Source: Citrus sinensis
Taxonomy: Eukaryota > Streptophyta > Magnoliopsida > Sapindales > Rutaceae
NCBI RefSeq assembly: GCF_022201045.2
Contig: NC_068559.1
Coordinates: 25,365,501 to 25,429,500, forward strand
Direction of reading: 5' to 3'
DNA: 64,000 nucleotides
The notes beneath the pieces were generated by a model that was not told the origin of the DNA, searched no databases, and was given only the letters and a program-made list of their open reading frames with translations. The translations under genes were made by a program, and so were the position numbers. Position 1 is the first letter of the stretch. Every line of letters starts with the position of its first letter. This document shows, in pieces, positions 1 to 10,310 of the stretch.

Positions 1-1825
1 TAGTCACTTTCAATAAACTAGGCTGGTTAAAGCCAGGAGTATCAGCAAGATAACCCCCTCCAGATAATGGAAGCAATGAAACATGGCGAGTGGTATGTTT
101 CCCTCTGCCGCTCTTTGTTGAAACTTCTCCAACACGCTGATCCTCGAACCACTTACTACCTAAAATCTGAAAACAGCACATGAACAAAATTGATTCAATG
201 AGAGAAAGAAATAAAATAAAAGTAAAAGTAAAGGAGCAGGCTGAGGCAAAACCCACAGGTTCAAACCAATTATCCACATCTGCAGCATCAGAAGCATGGG
301 GACTGCTTCTCAAAGCATTAATAAGACTAGACTTTCCAACTCCACTTGGGCCCACAATCACAGTTGTTTGATCTCTCAAAGGTTGCAAAAGAGAATCAAG
401 TCCAAGTTTTGATTCAACGCTGCAAAATAATGGTTCATAGCCCCAAGTATGCAGCCTAGACTTCCACGTATTCAGGACCTGCAAAGCCAAAAAGTTGTAG
501 TATTACTATTAACAGGACCTTAAGAGAAAAGAGAAGGATTATAACATGATTTACAACGAAGAAAATGAATACTCACTTTTCTTGTGGTACTGCCTATGCC
601 AGGGAACAAAAAAAAAAAAAAAGGCTTATAAGCTGTTTGAAAGAACACCTATGATGTGCTTCTTCAAATAGAACTTCAAAAGTTTTCTTTAACTCAAAAA
701 AAAAAAAAAATTACTTTCAAAACTTACATTGAGTGTTTCTTCTCTAAAAAGAACTTTCATTTATAAAAGTTTTACAAAAGTACTCTTACTTATTTGAAAA
801 CACTTCAAACAAAATCAAAACACTCACTAAATTATTACTAGATAGCTGGAAATTTCCTTTTTTTGTAATTAAATCAAATGCCATTTGAGAGACAGGTTTG
901 AATCCATAAGTTACATTAGACTGTTATCATATTTTCTTCCCAAGGGGGTTAAAAAAAAAGTTCGATTAATGTTTATTGCAAAAAGAATTAAAGCTTGTTT
1001 ATCTCAAACAAAACTACAAAAGTGTCGTATATTCATATGCCATTATTATCCACCAGAAACTACATCTACATAATACAAAACCGAAACCAAACTTAAAGAG
1101 CAGAAATTAGGGGGGGGAGAGGAAATAATCAAATTAGGATTATAGGAGACAAACATTCTAACCTCTTCATCCACAAGTTCTACTTTATTCAAAGCCAGCG
1201 TAAGTGGAATCCCAGTGGACTCAGCCTCGACCAAGAACCTGGTGAGCGCAAATGGCTCGAGCTTGGGCTGGTCCATGGAGAAAAGCAAGAGCAAATGATC
1301 CACATTCGCCACCGGAGGGTCCAGAATCTCCGTGCTCCGTTGAAACACATTCTCAATCATGCCCCTGCGATCCACCCAATCAATGGACCCCACCACCACC
1401 TTGTCACCGACCAAAACTCTCCGTTTTATCTTCTTCAGCAGCGCCCTCACCACGCACAGCAACTCCACTCCTGTTTTGTCATTACAATCGGAGGTTCTAG
1501 AAGGTTCCGATTGTTGTACGATGACGCGCATGAAGTTCGCCTGCGACGCGGCGACGGTGCCAATGGCTTGTGACTCGGTGAGGTCAGGTTTGTTGTCGGG
1601 TGAGAGAACCGGAGCGAGAGAGGAATATTCTTTGAGAGTGTGCTGTTTGGCCCTGAGGTGATTTTTGTTTACATAATTTTTTTGTTTTTGTTGTTGGTGT
1701 TTGGCTGCTGCGGTGACGATTGTGAGGTGAGTTAAGTGACGGTGCTGGATGGTTGACGCGTGGCGGAGGAGGTTGATGACGGTGAGGCCTCTGTGACGGA
1801 AGAGAGAAATCGAAGGTATCGGCAT
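1..1825 (-). CDS. RsgA/YjeQ-type circularly permuted GTPase, partial (3' end beyond window)
   Basis: This is a ribosome-assembly GTPase of the RsgA family, probably organellar in plants. Exons read complement(1163..1825), complement(257..478) and complement(<1..166), joined in phase 0. The permuted order is visible: G4 (NKVEL) ends exon 1, the P-loop G1 (GPSGVGKSS) is in exon 2, and G3 (DTPGF) is in exon 3. An OB/S1-like segment containing VGDKVVVGSIDW precedes G4 at about residues 80-165. I chose the ATG at 1825; a longer reading to 1861 begins with TTG. The first 60 or so residues are rich in His, Arg and Thr and poor in acidic residues, as expected of a transit peptide. The C-terminal zinc-binding region is beyond the left edge. 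From recall, the Arabidopsis counterpart is the embryo-essential EMB1688 (At1g67440). The family is clear; the organelle is inferred. Confidence 0.93.
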
Positions 1826-1884
1826 CGGAAACCGGTGGATTGATGGAGAATTTCCGATCAATTTTTTTGAAACGGAGAGAATTA

Positions 1885-2260
1885 GATGAAGTTATTTTGA
1901 CACGAGTTGGGCGTTTTATCTCCGCTTTCGGTCTGTTGGAAGAAGCGGAAGCATTTTCAGCGTGGCCGTGTCCAGTAGCTTCTTCTACTGATGTTTAACA
2001 ACAGCAACTGCAGCCACTGCCCGCTAGCTGAGAAGTCAAACGACATCGTTTCGTAAGACCCCCATGGAATAAATAGGTTACTATAAGTTGTATAATTGAT
2101 AAAACCAAACAAACAAACAAACAAAATCTGACGGTTGCAATTACACGTAATAAATAATAATCTTCTTGTTTTATTAGTATTAAAAAAAAAAAAAAAGTGT
2201 GGCATCAATAAACTGTAGATTTGAGGTCTGCCTGCATGCTTTACGGCTAACACTAGTGAC
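1885..2260. repeat. Segmental repeat blocks A1 and B1 (RsgA upstream region)
   Basis: Block A1 (about 1885-1990) is the likely 5'UTR and core promoter of the RsgA gene. It shares long words such as GGAAGCATTTTCAGCG and TGTCCAGTAGCTTCTTC with 6745-6860. Block B1 (about 2115-2255) shares ACGGTTGCAATTACACGTAA with 8515-8640, and both go on to similar text around a poly-A tract and an ATGCTTTACG word. The order A, B, C, D is kept in both copies, so this is an old segmental duplication and not scattered repeats. Confidence 0.75.
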
Positions 2261-2318
2261 TAGCTGCTTTGGTTTGTTTAGAAACTACCTTGCCTCCGTT
2301 ATACCAAACACCCAATTT

Positions 2319-2554
2319 TGACATTTTCTTAAACAGTTCTCATTGTTTTTGGTAAATAATAAAAATTTAAAAATTTAAAAACTTTACACAATAAGCCTAA
2401 TTAAAATATAATAATTTTAGAATTCTAAAAAATTTATTTGGCATTTTCTTTAGCAATTTCTACTGTTTTTGGTAATATTAAAAACTATAAATTTCAATAA
2501 TTTTACAAAATAAACCCCAATTAAAATATGAAAATTTTAAAATTCTAAAAAATT
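2319..2554. repeat. Diverged tandem dimer, unit about 118 bp
   Basis: Two adjacent AT-rich units (about 2319-2439 and 2440-2554) each run from a CATTTTCTT word, through a TGTTTTTGGTAA word, to an ATTCTAAAAAATT word. They look like an old tandem duplication. I see no coding content. Confidence 0.6.
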
Positions 2555-3735
2555 ATTCTCTCTCGGTTTTCTTCTCAATCATTTTTGTTCTGCTTTGATC
2601 TTAATTTATTCATTTATCCAACATATAATTAGAGAGTCTTCTGGAATATCAAAAAATAGAGAGTCTTCTAACCACATAATTAGATTAATTTCTTGAACAC
2701 AAAATCTCATAAAAATAATGCTTGCATTCTCTTAAAAGAAATCTATTGTGTTTATTTTTATTTATTTTTACTACTCTAATAAGAAAAGAACCATATCTTG
2801 CTCTCTATAACAAAATCTAAACAATTAGGGTCTGTTGAATGCGGTTAAAGATGGTGACATATGTTTATTTTACTAAAATTTAATTCCAATATAGTATTTG
2901 GCATGGATAAGTAAATTAAGAATAATAGAGTTTGTGCCAACCAAATTATCATATGATAATTAATTTTTTGCCCTAAGGGGACCCTTTGAACAATTTTTTT
3001 AGATTAAATTTATATCTTATGCTAACAATTATAAGGTTATATGATGTTGAGGAAATTTATAGAAATAAAAGTTAAGTTTCATTTATTTAGTTAAAATAAT
3101 TATTTATCCTTATAAGTAACACCATCTTAAATGGTAAAACATTAAATGGGTATTTTATTTTTAAAAAAATTATACTAAAAAATGGGATTTTTTGTAATTG
3201 ATATTTTAAATAAATGGATATGGGGAGTATTTTAGCAAGTTAAAATAATCCATCCATATTTTTGTATATCTAAATATATTCATTTATTAAATTACCTGGA
3301 CTCATATAAAAATCATAAAATATTTTGATGGACTTATGTATCAAAATCTTGAAATTTAACCTTTTCTTTTTCTTTTTTTTAATGAAACAAGAGGGGTTGC
3401 AGCGTTAATAATCAAGTAATTGCATCATTGCCGTTGGAATAGTTTTTACAACTCTTGGGTTGGATCTAATGGTTGGATTATAAAAAGACAAAAAATGGGG
3501 TACCAAATCACGGTTGCAAGCTAGCTGGACCCATAATTTTATCTTAGAATTGAGAATTAATACCACATATAAGAGATTGCCATGTCATATTATCACACAA
3601 AATGATAAGGCAAAAACAATTATCATGATTTTTTTATTAAATTATTAATCCAGAAGTATTTATATCCAAAAAATAAAATAAAATCAAAGAAGTATTTTTT
3701 TGTCTTCTACTACAAGTAACAACTAAAGTTTGAAT
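2555..3735. other. AT-rich intergenic DNA with segmental block C1
   Basis: I see no gene. The last 190 bases (about 3545-3735) are block C1, which aligns with 8675-8870. Both copies carry a similar GCCATGTCATATTAT or GCCACGTCATATTAT word, then AATCCAGAA..AGTATTT, then CTTCTACT and AACTAAAG. The rest is low-complexity A/T sequence. Confidence 0.6.
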
Positions 3736-4745
3736 GGCAAGTCGAAATATTGGTAAAGGTGTTTGCGGATAGAATTTTATGGATTGAATATTAATTTATA
3801 TTCGATTCATGATATTGCGAATTACAAAATTTTAATCCAATTCAATCTACTGATTGATAAAATTCAATTAAAATTTAATTCATACATCTACAAATTAAAT
3901 GGGGATTTGACCCAATTTATATTCAATGTAACCATTTTGCGGATTTTTTTTTAATTTTATCCAATCTTTGAATTATTTAAATGAAAATAAAAATAATTTT
4001 ACTACATATTAAATTTAAATTTGAATAAGATTTAAATAAAATTAATTACTTAAATAAAGCTAGATATATTCAAAGTTTCAAAATATAACATATCGAAAAG
4101 AAAATTGAATATTTGTTAATCTAATTATTCAGTTATTTTTATTTGATATTATTATTGGATGAGATATAATATGGTGTTAATGTAAATACATTTTAACTTA
4201 TTTATTTATTAGTAAAGAGTAATGCCACATTTATAAGTTTATTTTCTAATTAAACAAATATTTAATTTATTATTTTTGTGAATTCACAATTTTTTTGTGG
4301 ATTTACAGAAATAAATTCATATCCAATCCATTAATTCACAATGAAATTTTTGTGGATCGATTATGGATCGAATTTTTACAAATCAAATAGATTGAACATA
4401 TTAGAATAGATTCTGATATTGGCACTCTCTAAATGCCTCTTAAAACTCTACTCTAGCACTCTTTAAGTAATTAAGATAAATTATAATTTCTTTACACCCA
4501 TTTTCATTCTGTAAATATAATGTCATCTTCTTCCCTAACAAAATCCCTCATTTTTCTTGTATCAGCGTGCAGTACCAAGGTAGGATTTTTTAACAGTCAA
4601 GAACTAAGTATTAGACTGAGTAAAGTTGCTAGTTTTATCCTGAGTTATCATTTATCAGATGTTCTTGGCTCTTGCAAAAAACGTAGCCAATAAAGAGATG
4701 GTTGTTGTCTTTTAAGGAGTTTTGCCTATAACTCCATTCTCGAAT
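3736..4745. mobile_element. About 1-kb insertion relative to the duplicate copy
   Basis: In the second array copy, the words AACTAAAGGTTGAA and AGCCGATCAAAACTTCAAGC are adjacent near 8860-8895. In this copy the matching words lie at about 3722-3735 and 4746-4766, with roughly 1 kb between them. The inserted DNA is AT-rich and repeats GGATTGAAT- and GGATCGAAT-like words. Its two ends show a weak inverted resemblance (AGGTGTTTGCGGATAGAATT near 3756; a complementary-looking AGATTCTGATATTGGCACT near 4409). The empty-site comparison supports an insertion; the class, possibly a non-autonomous hAT element, is a guess. Confidence 0.5.
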
Positions 4746-4794
4746 AAGCCGATCAAAACTTCAAGCTATTATAAGCCGTATTGGGCCTTTAATT
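4746..4794. repeat. Segmental repeat block D1
   Basis: AAGCCGATCAAAACTTCAAG followed by a (T)ATAAGCCGTATTGGGC word. It is nearly repeated at 8874-8925 (block D2). A weaker copy, sharing CTATATTGGGCTTTTAATTT, lies at 16985-17035 (block D3). The three copies mark successive units of the array. Confidence 0.7.
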
Positions 4795-5190
4795 GAGGGA
4801 AATTTTGGCCTTTAATTTAGGGAAACTATCTCCCAATCATATAAAAATAATGTAACTCCTATGAGTTTTTAATAATATCTCATAATCACTGTAAGTTTTA
4901 GTTTCATATCAATCAATTACTTTTCCATTAACTCTATTAATCACCATAATAAGAATTCAAAGTAAAAGACTTTTTGTCAATAGATTCATTTAAGCAAATA
5001 AGGAGGATCTAAGAGTTAAATAGTCTTTTATCTTAAATTATTTGATGATGGGTAACTAAATTATAGAAAAGTAATTGATTGATATGAAACTAAAACTCGA
5101 GATAATTCTAGGATATTATCACAGTCATTATGACTTTTTATTCTTTTAATATTCTTGAGGTGGTTGAGAAATAATTTTCATTTAATTTAT
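4795..5190. mobile_element. Foldback/MITE-like inverted repeat
   Basis: A perfect 32-bp inverted repeat pairs 4894-4925 with 5066-5097. The pairing continues outward, with mismatches, to roughly 4800 and 5185. The loop is about 140 bp of AT-rich DNA. There is no coding content. A non-autonomous foldback element is the simplest reading; I could not fix its ends or a target-site duplication. Confidence 0.6.
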
Positions 5191-6744
5191 AGGCTTGGTC
5201 CTTTAATATTTGGCCCTCACACTACTTGTTTGTTTTCTAAAATATTCGTATATATAATCTTATTTTTATTTCGATGCTTGTATAAAATTACTCCATAATT
5301 ACTAGAATACTTCCCACACAGGCATAATAAAGTTTAATCTCATAAATAGTTTTCTATTTCTATCCCCCATGGAGAACTACATCATTGTCTAAGTGTACGT
5401 TTGATTATCCAAAATATACTGAGGTTGATTTTATTATCAAAAGCGTAGATGAAATACTCACTCGTGAAATCTTAGATAACCATTTTTTTTTTCTGTTTTG
5501 GGGAAAAAATAAAAAGTTACCATGATATTAAGGGGTGCCTTCGAGTTCTGGAAGTTAGAATGAAATATTTACAAATTTTAAGTGTTTTAACTTTTCAATT
5601 CACATAGTGTATGTTGCAAATTGCATATACTCATATGAAAAATAAGCTTTCATGAATGCATGGTAGGAAAGCCTCTGGTTAAACGCAGGATAAACATGCC
5701 CAATTCAGCATCGAAGCAAGAAAATTATTAATCACATTAGTTATTAATTTGTCTTACTAAACCGTAAACTGCAAATATTGTTGGGGCAAAAGTTTTACGT
5801 TTTGGTTTACTATTTATCATCGAAATTAATTTATCTCTTTAATAAGTAAGCCAAATTCATTGTGTGTTACTCACTTTGTATTAGGCCAACAAGTATTCGT
5901 GATGAGTTGTTTTAGATTATTTGTAAAATGCAACTACTACTTTTTACCAAACTGAGAAGTTTGTTGTGATTCTTTTTTACAAATGCAAGAACTTTCACAG
6001 TATTTATCTAGTTATTTTGAGCATTGTATTATGTACTGAATTATTTCGCATTATAAAACAAAAAAGAAGATAAGAGGGGTGGGGTTTGTTATTTTACATG
6101 ATGATATAAAAAACATGACTCTTCCACAGTTCGTTTGATAAAAATCCAACGGTCGTGGGAATATAAGATAATAAAATTATATTATTTCCACAATTCATGT
6201 TTCTTATATTATCATGTAAGATAACTAGAGCCTAAGAGAGGAGAAATAAAAAAGAACATCCGTACGCACAGGCAGTGTGGTGGACTTAATATATAGCTGC
6301 TTAATTAAGTAATAGTTCAGCAGATAAATCATTTAGTAAATGGCCCAAACAAACTTTAGCGAATGAAATAAAAAAGATTTTGACCGAACAACTGTAACAT
6401 TTCATCGTAATATAATTGAGATACATGGTTGATATGATTATCAAATCTAATTGGAATATCAAATGAGATGTTATACGTTGCAACCTTAATGTAAAACTGA
6501 TGAACGCAAGCATAAGAAAATAAGAGTACATTTGTGGCATACTTTCACTACCAGAAAAAAAAAAAGAGACAACAATAATTTAGTACCTTGCATGCTATGT
6601 GTGTTTAAAAATATAGTATTTAACAACATTATTTTGTCAATCTTACCACAACTTATAAATGCACCTTGTTGATTACTGTTTTTTTTTTTTACAGTAGTTA
6701 TAGTTTAAAAATTACAGCACTTTAATATCAAACAAACCGAAATT
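5191..6744. other. Intergenic DNA with segmental blocks E1 and F1
   Basis: I see no gene. Block E1 (about 5655-5785) carries GCATGGTAGGAAA, GGATAAACATGCC and ATTATTAATCACRTT words that recur in order at 18128-18440. Block F1 (about 6300-6520) carries AAATCAT, ATGGCCC, GATTTTTGACC-like words and a TCAAATGA(G/T)ATGTTATA word that recur in order at 18545-18740. The short ORF at 6301-6540 (minus) lies wholly in block F1 and is not conserved as a reading frame in the other copy. Confidence 0.55.
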
Positions 6745-6870
6745 ATTTTGTCAGAAATTGAGCGTTTTATACGCGTTTTGAATTTACTGGAGGAAGAGGA
6801 AGCATTTTCAGCGTTACAATGTCCAGTAGCTTCTTCATGTGATGATTAGCAATAGTAATTATTGGCACAG
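6745..6870. repeat. Segmental block A2: displaced copy of the RsgA upstream region
   Basis: This aligns with 1885-1995, the 5' flank of the RsgA GTPase gene. Shared words include GAAGCATTTTCAGCG and TGTCCAGTAGCTTCTTC. The coding part of the gene is not present to its left, so this is a promoter fragment without a gene. Confidence 0.7.
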
Positions 6871-7177
6871 CTCGCATACAAGATGGAAAAATGGGTTACG
6901 ACAAAATTATACGATACCATTTTTTTCCTGTTTGTATTGACAAATATTGATATGATTAATAAATGGGTTGTCATGACATGTCATGATAAATAATCATGTC
7001 GTATTCGTGTTGGGCTATCTCAACACAATTACATATTTATAACACAAATATCAATGGGAACGCCTAAGTTACAATCAATGTACCTTACGTTCTTTGTCTT
7101 TTTCTTTTTGGCAAATATCATATGAGCCCTCCTAATTCTTTTTATTTTCAATTTTTACAGCTGTGGATGTATTTGTC

Positions 7178-7773
7178 TTCTTCCATCCCTCCTATCGATT
7201 TTTTTATTTTCTCTAAAGTTTTATTTATTTCTTTAAACATTATTAAATGATTATCAAATTCATACAAATCTATAAATTCAGAATAAACTTCTGGTCCTAA
7301 ATTTATTAATCCTAGTCTTGAATTGTAGGTTTATTGCATGTAATTTAATTATATAATTAAATTAAAGAGAAATTATATAAAAAATATAAAAAATATACAT
7401 GACAGACTTCAAAATTAACATGCAATAGCTTTTAGAATTACCGTTAAAATCATTCCTAAGAATTAATTCTGATTATTCTTCCATCCCTCCTATCGATTTT
7501 TTTATTTTCTCTAAAGTTTTATTTATTTCTTTAAACATTATTAAATGATTATCAAATTCATACAAATCTATAAATTCAGAATAAACTTCTGGTCCTAAAT
7601 TTATTAATCCTAGTCTTGAATTGTAGGTTTATTGCATGTAATTTAATTATATAATTAAATTAAAGAGAAATTATATAAAAAATATAAAAAATATACATGA
7701 CAGACTTCAAAATTAACATGCAATAGCTTTCAGAATTACCGTTAAAATCATTCCTAAGAATTAATTCTGATTA
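7178..7773. repeat. Near-perfect tandem duplication, 2 x 298 bp
   Basis: Copy 1 (7178-7475) and copy 2 (7476-7773) are in direct tandem. I found a single difference by eye, in the stretch CAATAGCTTTTAGAATT versus CAATAGCTTTCAGAATT. The unit is AT-rich and non-coding. So little divergence means a recent duplication, or recent gene conversion, inside a region whose other duplications are old. Confidence 0.95.
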
Positions 7774-8499
7774 AAGGGCATTATCAACATATACTCTGAT
7801 TAATTCTGATTAATAGATACCATTTGATATTTTAATTTACCATTTTAATTCAATTAATGTAGTTTCCATAAAATTCAAGGGTGCCAATAGATATTTCACT
7901 TCTTGAATGTATGTTGCGTTACACGTAACCTAGGTTTGGCCATTTGATAATCGTATGTTATTATTTAAAAAAATAAAAAGAACATTGGAAAGAATGAAAA
8001 ATAGATGTATAATTGATAAAAGAAGGCAAATACATCCATAAACATAAAGAATACAAGGACTCGTGTGAAATTCGCCAGAAGAAAAAAGACAAAAAACGTA
8101 AGTTACGCTTAACGTAACTTAGAGGCGCCCAATATCAATTAGTATGTTACAATATTAACAAAAAATCAACTAAAATATATATGACAGTAAATTAATTATT
8201 AGTGTCGTATTTATATTGTGTTTTAAACTTATTCATGTTATATTTATACCATATTGATTTATTTATGACCTATTTTTAAGAATAATAATGACATATTCGT
8301 TATTTTTAAATTAATTTTTTATTTTTATGTATTAAATATGTTAAACAGGTAAATACAATTAACAAACGAATCGTATTCATGTTTACTTAAATTTGATACA
8401 ACATGATTATCAGAATTGACACCTTTACTAGCTTAGCATTCAAAGGACATTTTTTTCGCAAAACACCCACTGAACAAATAAGCAAGTATAAACAATAAA
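7774..8499. other. AT-rich intergenic stretch
   Basis: Low-complexity A/T sequence with no convincing ORF, RNA gene or clear repeat boundary. An ACGTAAGTTACG/CTTAACGTAACTT palindromic word occurs near 8096-8120. Confidence 0.5.
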
Positions 8500-8930
8500 A
8501 CATAACAAAATTTGACGGTTGCAATTACACGTAATAATCTTTTTGTTAAAAGAATGAAAATAAAAACAAAACAATGGCACCAATAAATTGTGGATTTGAG
8601 GTCCAGCTACATGCTTTACGAGCAACACACTATAACCTCTTTAGTTTTTTTTTTTTTTTTAATTTCTACCTACCTTAGAATTGAGAAATATCCTATAGAT
8701 TATAGATAGCCACGTCATATTATTGGGAAAATGATATGGCGAAAACAGTTATTATGACTATTTTTCATGTTGAATTTTAATCCAGAAACCAGAAGTATTT
8801 TTATTAAAAAAAAAAAAAAAAAACTCAGAGGTATTTTTTTTGGGCTTCTACTTGACAACTAAAGGTTGAAAGAAGCCGATCAAAACTTCAAGCTGTTATA
8901 GGCCGTATTGGGCATGTAATTTATCGGCCG
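8500..8930. repeat. Segmental blocks B2, C2 and D2
   Basis: B2 (about 8510-8640), C2 (about 8675-8870) and D2 (8874-8925) repeat, in the same order, the blocks at 2115-2255, 3545-3735 and 4746-4794. C2 and D2 touch here, whereas about 1 kb separates their partners. The stretch just after D2 (a GCTGTCTTTCTTCAATGCA word near 8972) also resembles 17110-17140 in the third unit. Confidence 0.7.
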
Positions 8931-9090
8931 GCCGACTTAGTCCTCAGAAATTTCGGGAAAAAGGATGCAATGCTGTCTTTCTTCAATGCACGCACTCCCT
9001 CTTATAACATTAATCCTGTTATCTTGAGCATTGTATTAAGCAATACGGACAAGTTTGCATTTTTGAAAAAAAAAAAATAATAATAAACTC

Positions 9091-9355
9091 CGGTCATGTT
9101 TGGAATTTAGATGTTGTAACTTTTAAGACGTGAAAAAAAAATTTAACAATGAAACAAAAGTTCACAATATGTAGTAAATATAAATTTTACATAATAATTG
9201 TGACAAAGTTATTAAAGATATAATGGATTTTTTATCATACCAAGTGAAAAATCATATCAATATATCTTTCAAGATAAAACAGATACGGTTTACCAAACAC
9301 TTTAGAGCTGCAGTTTTTAAGTTATAACTGCCTAATCTCAATCCCAAGTGCACCC
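9091..9355. mobile_element. Diverged copy of the 10.0-kb Tourist-like MITE
   Basis: This aligns over its full length with the element at 10035-10307. Shared words include ATGAAACAAAAGTT, ATTAAAGATATAAT, GTGAAAAATCATATCAA and TTTACCAAACACTTTAG, and it ends in a CTCAATCCCAAGTGCACCC word. The left terminal repeat has decayed, so target-site duplications cannot be seen. Confidence 0.75.
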
Positions 9356-9690
9356 TCCATCAGTTTTTAAACATTCATCCCTAAGCACAGGCAGTTTAAT
9401 AAACTTAGGGACAGCTTGATAATGATGTAGTTTTTAAAATAATTGTTTTTAGTTGTATTGTAAAAATAATTAGCTGTAAAATAATCATATCAATATAGCT
9501 TTCAAGTTACAGCAGTTAGTGTTTACCAAACACTTTAGTACTGTAATTTTTAAGCTATACATGTCTCACCTCAATCCCAAGCGCACCCTCCATCAATTTT
9601 TAAACCTTCATCCCTAAGCACAAGCGGTTTAATAAACTTAGGGACAGTTTGGTAATGATATAGTTTTTAAAATAATTATTTTTATTTGTG
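9222..9690. repeat. Imperfect tandem duplication, period about 233 bp
   Basis: The right half of the MITE plus about 120 bp of its flank are repeated. TTTACCAAACACTTTAG, GCACCCTCCATCA and AATAAACTTAGGGACAG occur in order in both units (for example CCCTCCAT at 9353 and at 9586). The second unit differs at scattered positions, so this is an old tandem duplication that started inside the MITE. Confidence 0.75.
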
Positions 9691-10034
9691 TTATAAAAAT
9701 AATCAGTTGGAAAAAAAATAATTAAACATTTGATAAAAGTACTATAAATTTTAAAAGCAGTTGTTTGTACTTGGTAATAAACAAATATTCAATAATTGCC
9801 TTTGAAAAAAAAAATCAATCAATCAATGGACAAATATCCTTTTACAAATAATTTCAACAAATAAACGAAAAAATTAATCATAATAATTCTAACATGCAAG
9901 CCACAATTAATTAAATAATTCTCATCAAACATCCTAACAAAAAAAGCTTCAAATTAACTAGCCTTGTGAAAGTGAGGCCAACAATAATTGATGTCAAATT
10001 TAAGAAATTAAAGTTGATGGAAATAAATGAATAA

Positions 10035-10307
10035 GGGTGCGTTTGGGATTGAGGTGCTGTAGCTTTTAAGCTACAGTTGCTGTGAAAAAAAAGCTGTAAT
10101 TATGAAACAAAAGTTAATAATATATAGTAAATATAAATTTTAAATAATAATTTTGATAAAATTATTAAAGATATAATAAATTTTATATTATACAAGTGAA
10201 AAATCATATCAACATAGCTTAAAAGCTACAGCAGCTAGTGTTTACCAAACACTTTAGTGCTGTAGCTTTTAAGCTACAGCTGCCCAACCTCAATCCCAAA
10301 CGCACCC
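10035..10307. mobile_element. Tourist/PIF-Harbinger-like MITE with TAA target duplication
   Basis: A 273-bp non-coding element. The left end GGGTGCGTTTGGGATTGAGG is mirrored by the right end CCTCAATCCCAAACGCACCC, a perfect 20-bp terminal inverted repeat. A GCTGTAGCTTTTAAGCTACA palindrome lies next to each end. It is flanked by TAA at 10032-10034 and at 10308-10310. GGG-type termini with a 3-bp TWA target site are typical of Tourist-like PIF/Harbinger MITEs. It is a non-autonomous element with no transposase. Confidence 0.9.
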
Positions 10308-10310
10308 TAA

